Positions 1-11,404 of a DNA stretch of 64,000 bases are shown piece by piece. The notes under the pieces were generated by a model. The model was not told the DNA's origin. It worked only from the letters and a program-made list of their open reading frames with translations, and did not search any database. The translations under genes and the position numbers were made by a program. This DNA is from Voacanga thouarsii (lineage: Eukaryota > Streptophyta > Magnoliopsida > Gentianales > Apocynaceae): the NCBI GenBank assembly GCA_026120185.1, contig JANUWF010001481.1:2299001-2363000 (forward strand), written 5' to 3'. How positions within the stretch are numbered: the stretch's first letter is position 1; each line of letters starts with the position of its first letter.

Positions 1-283
1 AAGGGCCCACAAGCTTGATATATTTGACCAAGATTAGCTATTCTTAGACTTTCTTTAATCAAGCTTAGCTAAGCTAAACTAGATTAGGGCAAGTTAATTA
101 AGATTATGCATGGCCATGCAAGGTTAGCAAGTACATTAGTCTTGAGACTTCTAGGGAGTTCTATAAGCTTCTACATAGTTCCACAATCTTCTTTTAAGTT
201 CTATAAAGGTCTAAAGGCTTCTAGAAATGCCAACTCACCCTAAGTCATTTTATTAAGACCAAATCAAGACCAAGAAGTTGAGC

Positions 284-293
284 TATATAAATA
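284..293 (+). promoter_or_regulatory. TATA-like box of LTR B
   Basis: TATATAAATA stands in otherwise mixed sequence just upstream of a purine-rich leader, as expected for an LTR pol II promoter with transcription starting about 30 bases downstream. Not tested; position and motif only. Confidence 0.35.
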
Positions 294-2732
294 GGAGTGA
301 GGAGGAGAAAAATTTCGGCCAAAGCTGGAAGGAGAAGAAGAAAAACTAGAAAAGTGAAGAGAAGAAGAAAAACAAGAAAAAGAGAGACCAAGGGGGAGAG
401 AGAGATTTCCGGCAGCAAGGAGAAGATAACCGGCAGCAAGGAGGAAGGAAAGAAAACCGGCAGCAATGAGAAAGAAAGGAGAAGGAAGGAAGGAAAGGAA
501 AATACAACCTTGCACTCATCTTGGAAAGGTAAGAGGCCATTTCTCAAAAGCTAAAAGAATGATGTTAAAAGTTGGGAACTAGATGCATATGAAATGGTTG
601 ATGTTGAGTAATGAAAATATTTTGATGTTGTAATGGTTGTTGGAGTGACCGGTTGGTGTAGTGATGGGTTGAGCATGGTTTTCAGTTCATTTAAGGTGTA
701 TTGGAGTGATGATATACGGGAAATTTGAAAAGAGAAAGGAAGGAAGTGATAAAGAAAACAAGAAAAAACATTTGCTAATAACAACTCACTAGTTTGTGTT
801 GTTTGGAAATATTAAAGGAAATCTGAGTAGATATGATTGGAAATTGAGCATAAATGACTCTACATATGTCCTAGACTAGTTAGAAAGGATTTGGAACAAG
901 TTGTGTGGAGGTTGTGAGGGTTTTGAATAGATAAGAGATCATGAACAACAAGAAGGGTGAAAACTGCCAAAATTTACTGGTTTGGTGAACTTGGTATAAT
1001 TTATTTGTTGAAACTAAAGAGAAGTTCTGAGCATGAAAACCTGTTGGAATACTGATGTGGGGATGTTAAATGAGGTATTGAAGGGTTTAAATGTGGTAGG
1101 GTATGTTGAAGAAACCATAGAAATAAATTAAAACAAGTTGAGCTTCTAAACTGCAATTTGAACCTCCAACTCGGAACAGTAAGTTTAGCTAAAAAACTGA
1201 ACAAAGTGGAGAGAGGTTTGAATACCCCATGACCTGAAGTTGATAGAGAAATGTCCTAGGAGTATTTTGGAAGTAGTTTCACCTCATTTGGGCCTGTATT
1301 GAAAGAGATATGCACAAAACACTGGAAGATGACAAATCTGAATTCCAAAACCCGGAGCAGTGAACATAACTGAAAATCTGTACAAAATGGGATGGAGTTT
1401 ATAGGTCTCATGGCCTGGAATTGATAGAGGGATGTTTTAGGAATATTATGGAAGGAACCTTACCTTATTTGGACCTATGTTGAATAAGTTATGTGAAGAA
1501 CAGTGGAAGGTGGTAAAGTTGTAAAACCAGGAAACCATTAAAGACATTAATTCATTTATTTCTTTAGAGAGATTATAGAAACCTTATTCGAACCATTAAG
1601 CATTTGAACGAATTAAGTAATAATAAGGAAATATACTAATGATGTAGGTGAATCAAGTCGAGGGAACTCCTTTTAGGACTATACGAGTGCAACTTCAACC
1701 TATTATGCAAGGTGAGTCCCTTGATTTTAAAACTACCATTTGCTATGTGTTTTTCTGACAAAGTTTAATGTTTCTCTGATATAAACTATGTCTTCTTGAT
1801 ATGATTGAAGCCTATGAATCCAGTCTAATTGATATTTACAAAATGTTTCAATAAGCTTCCTTTATGCTTAAAGACTTTCGAGATGAAAGAAATGTTTCAA
1901 TGAGCTTTCTTTATGCTTAAAATAAGCTTTCTTTATGCTTATTGGCTTCCGAGATGAAATTTATACAATTTTGCTAGCTCTTGAAAATACCCACTCGGGT
2001 GATGCAAATTTTTTTTTTAAAAAAATGATATTTGGCCCCAAGAATGAGTTGTTTTGAATTCCCTTCGGGGAGAGCAGACTCCTTTCAAATGAGTATATTG
2101 AATATGTGAATCAGTGGTGACGTTAAGTACTCAGCAAGAGCTTTGACCTTTGTACTAGCCTTTGTTAGAGATAGATGAACCCAAATAACCTGGTCCAGTT
2201 ATTGGGCTTATCTTACTCCGAACAGGGCGACAGGACAATAGAATTAGTTGTCCCTGGCTAGCCGTTGTAAGCTCGGCAATTGCCTATTGATTATGATGGT
2301 GGGTTGTTCCCATGATACTGAGCGGGGATACTCGGTGTGTTCAATCCCTTGCCACCTCGATGGTGATTGACGTCAGGATTGGGACCCTTAGCTTATGGTG
2401 GCAAGTAAAAGATCCCTAAGTGTACGGTGTGTAATACCCCACCCAAAACTACCTTTGACTATAGGGAAAAGTCATGCATTGCATAGTATTTTGCATTTTA
2501 TGTGGTAGCTTAAAATTATTTTATTTGCATGGATGCATGTGAATTTTTCCGTTGCTCTTGCATTTGAATTAATGGAGGTGAAATAGTGTGTTGTTAAAGA
2601 TTTGGTTAAAGGAGGTTTGGTCGAAGATTTGGAAGGATGAGTATTGGGGTAGTAAGAACTTCTTGTAGGATGAATTAGTATTGGAATTGATTTGGAATAA
2701 CGGGGAGGATGGTGATTTTTCCGTGGTGGCCC

Positions 2733-2745
2733 GAGTTCGAATCCT
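2733..2745 (+). other. B-box-like (pol III) motif in LTR C
   Basis: GAGTTCGAATCCT matches the tRNA B-box consensus. It lies about 300 bases inside the LTR, close to where LTRs A, D and G carry related tRNA-like motifs. A convincing A-box is not visible here. It is a relic of a tRNA-like segment rather than a tRNA gene. Confidence 0.35.
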
Positions 2746-5014
2746 ATCTCTTGTGAATCCTAGTTTCTCTTCTTGAAGATTCTTTTCCTTAGAGTTTCCA
2801 TGTCTTGGCCGAAAAAGATATAGCAAACCTAGAGAAATTTTAGTGCCATTACTCCAAGGAAATAAGTCTCTATATTTATTTCCTAAATTCAAGGACTTTG
2901 ATGTGAATAAAGTACACTTTTAATTTTCAGCTTTTATTCCTTAGGATTTTTGAAAAAACCCTAGCTAATAATTAAAATTTCAGCTTGATTTTAGCTTAAT
3001 AGATGTTGCCATGGATAGTTGGAATTAATGAGTCATTTTCCTAGTAGGAAACCTTGTTGATTTTAACCCTAGAATGTTAGCTAAAAATCTGAAAAAAATT
3101 CCAGATTTGCCGCCACTTCTTGGAGGAATTTTAGCTTAATCCAAACTCTTCTAGGACTAGAGGAAATCTTATCCAAATCCTTGATAAAACCAGATTTTAT
3201 TCAATTCTAAATCAACTAGGATTAGAATCCCTTTTCCTAGCTGAATTTCGGCGGCTTTGTGCAAGCACAAGCTACACGAAATTCTTGCACTCCTAATTGC
3301 AATCAAACTCTTCAAACCCTAGCTCAAATTACCTAGAACAACCTCCACCAAATCAGATTACTCTAGTAACACAAAATCATATTTTTCTTCACCAAAAATT
3401 CCAGAATTTTCAACCAACTTGTGCCCAAAATTTTTGACAGCTTTACACTCCAAAACCTACCAAAACTCTTTGTTGATTAAGCCAAATTCCAGCACCTAAA
3501 AACCACACTTTTCTCCTCTGGAATTTCGTCAAAAACAGCAGCCAAAATAGTCCAAAAATTGTCACTCTTGCATAGAATTTTCGCACAGCACTTGCACAAA
3601 ATTTTCAGTCACCAAAACTCACACAAACTCTCTCTTATTTTGGCCAAAAAACCTGAACACACTCAACCCTTCTCTTGAGCATTATTTCGGCCAGCCTAGG
3701 GAGCAATTTCAAAACACTTTTCTCCTCTTAATCCCTCTTGAATTTGGCCAGCATCAAAGGTACAGCAAGCTACAAATTTTCGCCCTTGCTGTCCAAGAAA
3801 CCTAAAGCCATTAGGAGTCCTTCTTAGCACCACCATCTAACCCTAAATCAAACTTCTCTAAACCTAAATCATAGTAGCTGACACTCCCTCCTTACCACAC
3901 GAAATTTCCAGCAAATTCTCTCTACAAATTCTCGAAAAACTCAAGAACTATTCTAAGCAAAAATCGAACACACCTTAAGGTAAGCAAAAATCCTCTCAAC
4001 CTCTTGATGCCGTTTTCTCTAATGATTCTTTTCTCCTTCTTCTTCCCTTAAATCACGCCACATAGAGGCTGATTTCATCTTCTTCTTTAATTTTCGGTCA
4101 AGAGGAGCAAAGAAGGTAGCTTTTCTCTTCTTTTCAAGCGAACTCGGGACGATCACCATAGGAGCATCGAGACCTCACTACCCGGTTGTTGCAAGGTAAG
4201 GGAATACCTACCCTTGATGCCGAAAGTAAGGTTTAATGATGTCTATTAGTTGGATGAGCATATGGTCATGGTATATGATCTTTGGGGATTGGATAGTTTA
4301 CTTGGATTTAAATAGGGGATTGCGAATTGTTGTGAAAATAAATGAGATTAGAGCATGTTTGAATTAATTGAGACCCTGATCATGATATTATATGGTGTAG
4401 ATCAGGAGGATAATTGAGGAAAGCAAGCTGTGATTTTATTTATCTGAGGCATATCAAGTAAGTCCTTACATAAACTCTTTTGTTAAATGTTGTGATGGTA
4501 AGTTCTTGTATAAACTCTTTTGTTAAATGTTGTGATGGCAAGTCTATGTTGTGAAGCTTTGTAAAGCTATTGTTGAACTATGATTATTTGGGTTGTAAAC
4601 ATGGATGATTATTCTTTAAACGGTTTTGTCAAACTAATGATTTTATCAAGAAAACTATTCTTTCCTAAATTTTTAGAAAACTCCTTTAGAGAAAAACCAC
4701 GTTGTACAAAGCCAAGGTGTGGAGATATTTTGAATCAAGAATTGACGGATATGTTCGTTGAATACTCAATAAGGGTAGGCTAACAATACTAGTCTTGGAG
4801 GGCTAGCGTAAGTCTTCTGGTAGGAGGCCACCTCCAGAAGATGAACTCTGCTTGAAAAGGCGACAGTGTTAGTTGGTCAGGCCAGTCCGAGCTAGCATTT
4901 GTACCTGGTATGGTATTATTTATATTCCCGGCATGGACACCCGGATGGTTTTGTTGGGTGTAGAGATGGAGGAGTATCTCACCCGGTGAGTTGTACACTC
5001 ACCTTGATCAGAAC

Positions 5015-5100
5015 GCCCAACGTGTGGTAATCTGGTCTGGACAAGGCGCACAAAGTGTGGTGCCTTGACCATTTTGTTCTCATGGAGCCCAACGTGTGGT
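5015..5100 (+). repeat. Three-copy short tandem repeat in LTR C
   Basis: The motif (C)AACGTGTGG / CACAAAGTGTGG occurs three times, with GTGTGG at 5022, 5055 and 5094 (spacing 33 and 39 bp). The same position in LTR D carries three copies with exact 39-bp spacing, so this is an ancestral LTR feature. Confidence 0.7.
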
Positions 5101-5524
5101 GACATGACTGTTTATTCGAGTGGAGGATTTATTTTGTACAAAGTGTGACAATGAGAAAAACCCACTCCTTGCGAAAAGATATTGTTTATGACTTACCAAA
5201 TTATTTCTACAAATGTTTTATACTGTGCATACACGTACTATTCAAAACACCATGTGCACACAGAGGACTTACTGAGATTTATTCTCACACGATTTTACAT
5301 CATGTTTTCAGGAGATAGATTGTGTTGAGTCAGCGGAACTTTGACAGTAAAGGCTTTTGCTATTTTTCCTATGCTGTTCTAGGAGAATTTTGTCGTTTAT
5401 ACTTCTGAATAATATTTCGTTTATTTCATATTGCTCCAATTTGAGCCTGATGTAATAAGAGTATTTTTTCATTTATCAAAGTTGATTTTTTTGGAGATTG
5501 CCTTTATATTTTATACCTCGTTTT

Positions 5525-5595
5525 AAAGACCCCTTGTCCTATGGGCCGGGCCGACATCCCCACCCTTTTAGGGTACATAGTCGTGGGGTGTTACA
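5525..5595 (+). other. Conserved 3'-terminal block of LTR C
   Basis: AAAGACCCC-TTGTCC-(G)GGCCGACATCCCCACCC leads into GTGGGGTGTTACA. The same order of words ends LTR B (6200-6286), LTR D (61155-61229) and, on the minus strand, LTR G (19971-20045). Conservation at the extreme 3' end is consistent with integrase recognition and with 3' RNA-end sequences. The exact role is not visible. Confidence 0.5.
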
Positions 5596-7331
5596 CGGTG
5601 AGATACATTTGTACGCTGTTCACCCTTCCGGCATATCACGGGTGACGTGCTGTAAGGCGCAGTTCCTGGCACAAGGGACCATGTAGCCGAAGGCAAAGTT
5701 CCTTGAACTTTGCACGCGGGTCGCACTTCCAAATGGGGAAGAATCTGCATTTAATGAATTAGGGGCCATGTGTTTGGAAGCCACTGTTTTTCGAATGTAC
5801 ATGGCAGATTGAACCAAAATTTATCAAATAGTACTATTTTCCCCGGCACAAAATTTATTTCAATAAAGAAATTGAAAAATGTCTTCTTATTCTAAGTAAA
5901 ATACTAGCACACACGGGACTCACTGAGTATACCACTCACACGTGTGTTTGTCTTTTCTACTTTTAGGGATTGGAGCTGAAGACTAATGACGGTACTACCC
6001 GGAATTTTCCACCTAGCCCTAGTTAGTGAATCTTTTAGCATGATCATTGTACATGGATGATGAAACTATTTTGGCTTGTATATTTTGGGAACCCTGATGA
6101 TGTATCTATCACCACTCATGTATTTATAATGAAAAAGTATGTTTCATATATTTACTTAAGCTTTGACTTGTACTTGCTTGCTTTAAGTTTATATCATTAT
6201 AAAGACCCCTAGTCTGAGGATTCAGACGGGGTGACATCCCACTTGAGCTGGCCCATTGCGACAAGAAGAAAATGAGGGATGTTACATACGGCCTATTGGG
6301 TGAGATACTCCTCATTCTCTACACCCAAACTTACCGGTTGTCTACTTCGGAAACACACAGTCCACATGACTAAAACTTGCTAGTTCGAACCGACATAACC
6401 TACTAGACTGGCATCCTATCCAGGAAGGACTCACCCCTTAGAGGTGGCCACCTACTGAGAGACTTACCCTAACCCTTCAAAGACTAGTTCTAGTAGTTCA
6501 CCCTTATTGAGTACTCAACGTTGATTGTTCCACTTGGGAGAAAACTGATAATACATTGCTTTATTTGGAAATAGCAATTAAGGGTTTCTAAAATTCTTGT
6601 AAAAGTTGGGTTTTAGAAAGAGTTTAGTATTTGTGCAAAACTGCTTGTTTAAATTTTCAAATGATTTGCTTGACTGAAATAAAAAGGAAACAATCCTTAA
6701 TTACCTTTACAAAATGAGTGTCCATACACATCGCATTTTGACTTGCCATAGTAACCTTTTTTCTTCAAATAAGTTTATGCAGGAACTTACCTGATCCTTT
6801 ACTTGATCAAATTCAAAAATCTTCCAAAGCTGACCTAACCCCGCTTGGGGTAAACACAAGTCATAAAGTTATACTTAAGCTATTTTCGCTTACATAAATA
6901 ATCCTAATTCAACTTATTACAATCATGACCCTAATGTCCTAAGCTTTAAGGCTAGATGATAAAAGATTTTATAAAATAAGTTTAGCTTGATAAGTTAAAA
7001 TAGCTAGTGATAAGTTAAAATAACTAGGGGTTGTAAAATAATTACTAATAACTTATAGATTCAAATACTAAATCTTGAGTGTTGTTATTGATAAATAAAC
7101 TAGGGTTTAATTATTGGAGAATCCTAAGTCCTAGATGGTATTAATAAATGGTAATTCTTAAATAGTAAAATAAATAATAAATTATTACTACTCTCTTAAT
7201 TAATAATTAATACATAGTAAAATTAATAATAAATAACTTTTATTAAATTTTGATTAACAAATAAATATAAATAATATTTATGAATATATGATCCACAAGG
7301 TCATTTATATTTTACTTATTTATATAAAAGG

Positions 7332-7353
7332 TTATATATATATATATATATAT
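7332..7353. repeat. (AT)n microsatellite
   Basis: Uninterrupted TA dinucleotides inside the AT-rich central part of LTR A. Confidence 0.9.
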
Positions 7354-9140
7354 TATTTTTAATAAAAGATATCATTTATTTGACTAGTAAAATATCACTA
7401 TTTCATTGAATATTCCAATTCCAAAACTTCCTAAGAATTTCGAAATCTTTGGAGGAAAAATATAGTAATAATTTTAATTAGGGTAATAAAATTTGCTAAT
7501 CAAAATAGCCTAGGATCAACAAGGTCATGATCATAATTTTCCTATTGCTAACAAGATTCATGAGCATATACTCCAACATCAATCAACAGACTATTCTATT
7601 CATGAACATAGGCTTAAATCCATCATACTATCACATGGCTAAATCTCTACTAAGCATAATCATACTCACGGTTTCAATGAAATTAAGAACATAATATTCT
7701 ATTCACCAAAGGTGACATAACATCTAGCATGCTTAAACATTCATAATCTCTTAAGACATGGAGAGCATACATCGATTCTCAAGGAATTTCATAAAGCTTA
7801 ATCATGATCAATCATTCTCATGCTCCAATCTCAACCCCTTCATACATATGCATATACTCAATCCCCCATTCATATTTTATCCTCTATATCAACATCTAAG
7901 AGACATGGATTTAGAATTTAAAAGAAAGGTTAAGGAGAAATACTTGATTAATGATTATTTCGTTGGAGATTTAAGAAGGTCCACGCGCTTGAGAGTCTTG
8001 AATTGTCCACGAGAGGAGAAAGAAAACAGCCATGGTTGTAGCAACCATTTCGGCCAAGAGAGAGAGAGAGAGAGAGCATTAGTATGATATGTTAAAGGTT
8101 GAAAGGAAGAAGATGAACAAAAGAGTTGTTCTTAGTTACCTTGATGATGTTCTTGAGACTTCAAGGGAAAAATCTGGTTTTGATCCGAATGCAAATTTTT
8201 GTTTTCGAGATTTGATGTTATAAATTCTAGAAATAGACTCTAGGGAGTATGTAGGCATATTCTGGAGTTTTTGAGAGGGATTGGAGGTGTTTAGAGTGGT
8301 CTTTGGCTTGAAGAAAGGTAATGTGTGTTCTTGGCGTTCTTGGTGAAAATGGAGAGAACTAGAGGAGGAATGTTGGATGAATTACTGAAGAGGGCTGGCC
8401 GAATGATTGAGGGAGTTCAAGGATTTTGGTTTTTAGTTTAAGGAGGAAGAGAAAAATCTAGTTGTTTGAAATTCAAATAGAGAAATTTAAGGAGTGTTTT
8501 GAGGTAAAAGATATGGTAATGGTGTTTAATTGATGGAGGTTTCTTGGAGCTACAATGGAGCCGACTGGATTGCTGTGTTTTGCTGAAATGAATGAGGGTT
8601 GATGGAGCTTTAAGGCTGGCCAAATTTCTGAGTTCAATAGCAGAAGAATTTCTGGTTATGAAGCCTAATCCAAGGATGTTTTCATAGAGCAAATGTTGAA
8701 AATTCTGAAATTCAAATGGAAGTTTGAGTGGAGTGATTGTAGGAGGAATTTAAGGTGTGGTCATGGAGTCCAGTTGTGCAACGTAAGTGGAGGGGTAATG
8801 GAGTTCAGTTCATGGCTGAACAAGGTTATCTTATAGAGGTTTTGAGGGTGGTTTTCGGCTAAGGCTTGAAGACCAAGAATACTTGCTGAATTTTCTGGAA
8901 TTAAAAACATGGATTTGGATAAATTTTGAACAAGATTAATGGGTGAAGAGGTTAGGACAAGCTAGAGGTAATAGAAGGACAAGAATTCTTCTAAAATTCT
9001 TTTTAGGATATAAGGATAGGATTAGGACATTCCCTTCACGTCTTCCCTAGGACAACACTCCTATTTTTTTTTTTTTTTATGGAATGCAAGAAACGAAAAT
9101 CCAACCTTAATTAAAATAATTATGATAAAACTTAAATGAT

Positions 9141-9199
9141 GGGATTTGAACTCATGACCTTAGAGATTAATTCCAAAGCTCTAACCACTAAACCACAAC
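9141..9199 (-). other. tRNA-like segment in LTR A (A-box and B-box)
   Basis: On the minus strand TGGTTTAGTGG (A-box-like, plus positions 9185-9195) is followed about 32 bases later by GAGTTCAAATCCC (B-box, 9141-9153). About 80 bases around it are closely similar to the segment at 57050-57112 in LTR D. Acceptor-stem pairing is not evident, so this is not a functional tRNA. It lies about 250 bases from the LTR start, as in D. Confidence 0.5.
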
Positions 9200-9447
9200 A
9201 ACTCTTGTTCTTATTTCCTCACCCAAATATTCTTTTTATTTAATCCTCAAGCTATCTTCCTATTTTGACCTCAAGTAAAATTACCATTTTATCCTTCCTA
9301 TTCAATAAGTATAACTAAACCTTTTAGCCTATAAATCATAATTCTAAAGCACATAAAATCATTCAAAAATATATACATTCATGCAAAATAATATGATATG
9401 CATCCCAACCCCCTTACTCTAGGGTTGGATTTAAGTGGGGTTTCACA

Positions 9448-9621
9448 GCTGCAATGCCTTCCTTGACTCTTTGCTCAACAAACAAGCAACGTCCACAACC
9501 ATGGTCCACTTCTTTATGTGGGTTATTTAAGCTGCAATGCCTCCTAAAATGGCTTTTGAGAAGTGCTAACACACAAAGTTTGACATGCTATTATTCATTT
9601 TCAATAATGATGATGCATAAT

Positions 9622-9679
<58 letters not shown>

Positions 9680-10268
9680 GTATAACATTTAGGAAAAAAA
9701 AATTGCAAATTTCATATAAATTGGCCTTATGGGTATAATAGTAATTCAATAATTATTTCCTTCCTAGATACCTTACAACCAAATAATGAGAGGTAAATCA
9801 TATTTACTTTCTTTACACTCCAACCAAATAGGATAAAAATAATTACATTTACTTTCCTGATGGAAGTAAAATGTGACACTCTTCCTTCCATTTTCCCTTC
9901 CCCTTCCCTTCGCGAACCAAACTTAGCCTAACTCTTTTACTATCCCCTTAACTCTTCAAGCTTCTTAGTAACTTCCAACTATTCCTTTCGTAAAACTAAA
10001 CTTTGATAGTGCCGTATCTAAATCTTTTACTGGCGTGGGGATACTTATCTGTGACTCCACCAACTCTACATTGTGTGCTTGGGCTGGTAGAGTACAATGA
10101 TATAAGGATGTTAAATTTATTGACGCTTATTGTCTTTTGATGGGGTTATGATTTTCTGGTATGAATGGTTTTCAAGAGGTGTCTTTTGAAGATGACTGTT
10201 TAAATGTGAGCAGTGCAAATGTGGAGGATTTTTGTTCAGTTGGTCATATTATCTCAACTATTAGAGAT
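9448..10268. other. Intergenic stretch with no gene seen
   Basis: Between LTR A and the AGGGATGGCA element. The word AGCTGCAATGCCT occurs twice (about 9446 and 9530), 83 bases apart. A compound microsatellite lies at 9621-9680. The AT-rich, CCAAAT/TTTACTTTC-rich stretch 9740-9920 may be a decayed MITE, but I could not define its ends. Confidence 0.5.
9621..9680. repeat. Compound microsatellite (TACA)n(CA)n(TA)n
   Basis: Runs of TACA, then CA, then TA dinucleotides are directly visible. An ORF reading through it (HTYIHTYTHTHTY) is an artefact of the repeat. Confidence 0.95.
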
Positions 10269-10412
10269 AGGGATGGCAATTTCCCCGTTTAAACCGGAGA
10301 CCTGGTCGAGGATTTCCCGATTTAAGCATGGTCGAGCTTCATTTCTCGGACTGCCAATCAGGGGCGGGGTGGGGACAGGGACTGCATGATCATTGCCTGC
10401 TCCACATATATT

Positions 10413-10464
<52 letters not shown>

Positions 10465-10906
10465 CTCTGTATACATATACATATATATAATAAAATAGAA
10501 AAGAAGAGAAAAAAAGAAAAGGAAAAATTATAAATTATAAATTTGATTTTTACTAATTTAGTGATATGATAAATACGTAAACTATTGAAAATCACCACAA
10601 AAGTTTTTGAAATGATTAAAAAGTTTTGAATAAAAATATATTGGAAGCAAAAAAAATTTCTAAAAAAAAATCTTTATAAATATTTTTCGGCCCAAACAGG
10701 TCCCTGCTTCCCCGCTTTATCGGGACCGAGCAGACCGGGGGCGGGGATCCCCACATTTTCCCTTGGCAGGAACAAATTGAGAATGGAAAAATGAGGGCGT
10801 ATGCCGGAGGAGACCAGGATTTCTAGTCCCGACTCGACCCCATTGCAATCACTAATAGAGATATGCTTCATATATTTAGATCTCTCTCTCTCTCTCTGCC
10901 ATCCCT
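10269..10906. mobile_element. MITE-like element with AGGGATGGCA inverted termini
   Basis: The left end AGGGATGGCA (10269-10278) and right end TGCCATCCCT (10897-10906) are perfect 10-bp inverted repeats. Both are flanked by GAT (10266-10268, 10907-10909), a possible 3-bp target duplication. The interior has the purine/GC-rich arms (GGGGCGGGGTGGGGAC on one side, GACCGGGGGCGGGGATCC on the other) seen in a widespread class of non-coding plant repeats ending in GGGATGGCA. A long (AC)n tract and an AT-rich core separate the arms. It has no coding capacity and the transposase family is not assigned. Confidence 0.6.
10420..10459. repeat. (AC)n microsatellite
   Basis: About 20 AC dinucleotides inside the MITE-like element. 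Confidence 0.95.
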
Positions 10907-11189
10907 GATTTTATTTATTCACATGAGTGGTATAGGGACTTTCCGATGTAATCTAAGTTTAGCTAATTCATCTCCCCAGTAGAATTTCACTATTTTTCCT
11001 TAAAAAAAGATTTGAAAAAAAATAGAAATAAAAATATATTCAAAATTTCTAAAATATTCAAAATAATCTTTGTAAATTTTTTTTTATTATGCACAATTCA
11101 ATTTTTTTTTAATAAATCAAAATTCCAGAAATCATATATTTAAAAAACCATTTTAAAAAAAATTAAAAAAATGATGCCTAAAAAATAAT

Positions 11190-11404
11190 AAGAAAAATGA
11201 AACCCCGAGTAAAAATCGTTAAATTGCACAGCCGCCTGCATTCACTGCTTTCTCCTCTTCATCCTTCTGCGACACAGCCTTCCCCAGCAGCGGCTCTCCA
11301 TTCCACCGGCGGCTATCCTTATAACCTTCTCTATCGGCGGCAGTTTCTAGAGGGAGAAAATCGAAGCCTTCAACAGTACATCACAGCCGAAGTTGGTGTA
11401 TAGT
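11190..11404 (+). other. Probable 5'UTR exon / promoter-proximal region of the mL43 gene
   Basis: A sharp rise in GC in an AT-rich setting, with CT-rich leader sequence (CTTTCTCCTCTTCATCC) and GGCGGC words, is typical of a plant 5'UTR. A GT-containing donor candidate follows at about 11395. The first coding exon of mL43 opens directly after a splice acceptor (TGCCCAG at 15011-15017, with ATG at 15018), which requires an upstream non-coding exon. This is the best candidate. A 68-residue open frame here has no recognisable domain and is treated as leader. Confidence 0.5.

Larger units (their letters stand above)
2430..5595 (+). mobile_element. Solo LTR C, 3166 bp, Ty3/gypsy type
   Basis: It starts TGTAATACCCCACC and ends GTGGGGTGTTACA, an imperfect inverted terminal repeat. 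It is flanked by an exact 5-bp target-site duplication, CGGTG (2425-2429 and 5596-5600). No internal region or second LTR is present, so it is a solo LTR left by LTR-LTR recombination. A TATA-like CTATATTTAT lies near 2870. Blocks shared with LTRs A, D and G include a GAGTTCGAATCC motif (about 2733), a GGTGTAGAGATGGAGGAG block (about 4958) and a three-copy repeat near 5015-5100. It sits inside LTR B, so it is younger than B. Confidence 0.9.
1..6286 (+). mobile_element. LTR B, long Ty3/gypsy-type LTR (start outside window), interrupted by solo LTR C
   Basis: The right end at 6286 reads GGGATGTTACA and is preceded by a block shared with LTRs C and D (AAAGACCCC, then GGGGTGACATCCCA). After it comes TACGG, the presumed target-site duplication; the matching left copy lies outside the window. 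The retained sequence is 1-2429 plus 5601-6286. A TATA-like box lies near 284, followed by a purine-rich leader at 297-500. The right end lies inside the minus-strand LTR A. The TGTTACA end resembles long LTRs of Del/Tekay-like Ty3/gypsy elements; that family name is an inference because no internal region is attached. The ORF-like stretch in the purine-rich leader is low-complexity and not believed to be a gene. Confidence 0.7.
6287..9447 (-). mobile_element. LTR A, minus strand, 5' part (3' part lies left of the window)
   Basis: Read on the minus strand it begins TGTGAAACCCCACTTAAATC at 9447 and shares ordered blocks with C and D. These include a minus copy of the GAGTATCTCACCC block near 6300 and the region around 6430-6520 corresponding to C 4760-4880. 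It stops where LTR B is inserted (TACGG at 6287). The tRNA-like motif at 9141-9199 and a (AT)n run at about 7332-7353 lie inside. No coding capacity is recognised; the apparent ORFs are LTR leader sequence. Confidence 0.75.

Noticed and set aside
297..554. 85-codon Arg/Lys-rich open frame on plus strand and three overlapping minus frames
   Set aside because: Purine-rich low-complexity leader of LTR B; all frames stay open because of composition. No domain.
2569..2892. 107-codon minus-strand frame
   Set aside because: Antisense to the promoter-proximal part of solo LTR C; no domain.
7758..8087. 109-codon plus-strand frame
   Set aside because: Antisense to LTR A and ends in a GA microsatellite; not a gene.
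9141..9199. Functional tRNA gene on the minus strand
   Set aside because: A- and B-box-like motifs exist, but acceptor-stem pairing and a clear anticodon arm are missing, and it lies within an LTR.
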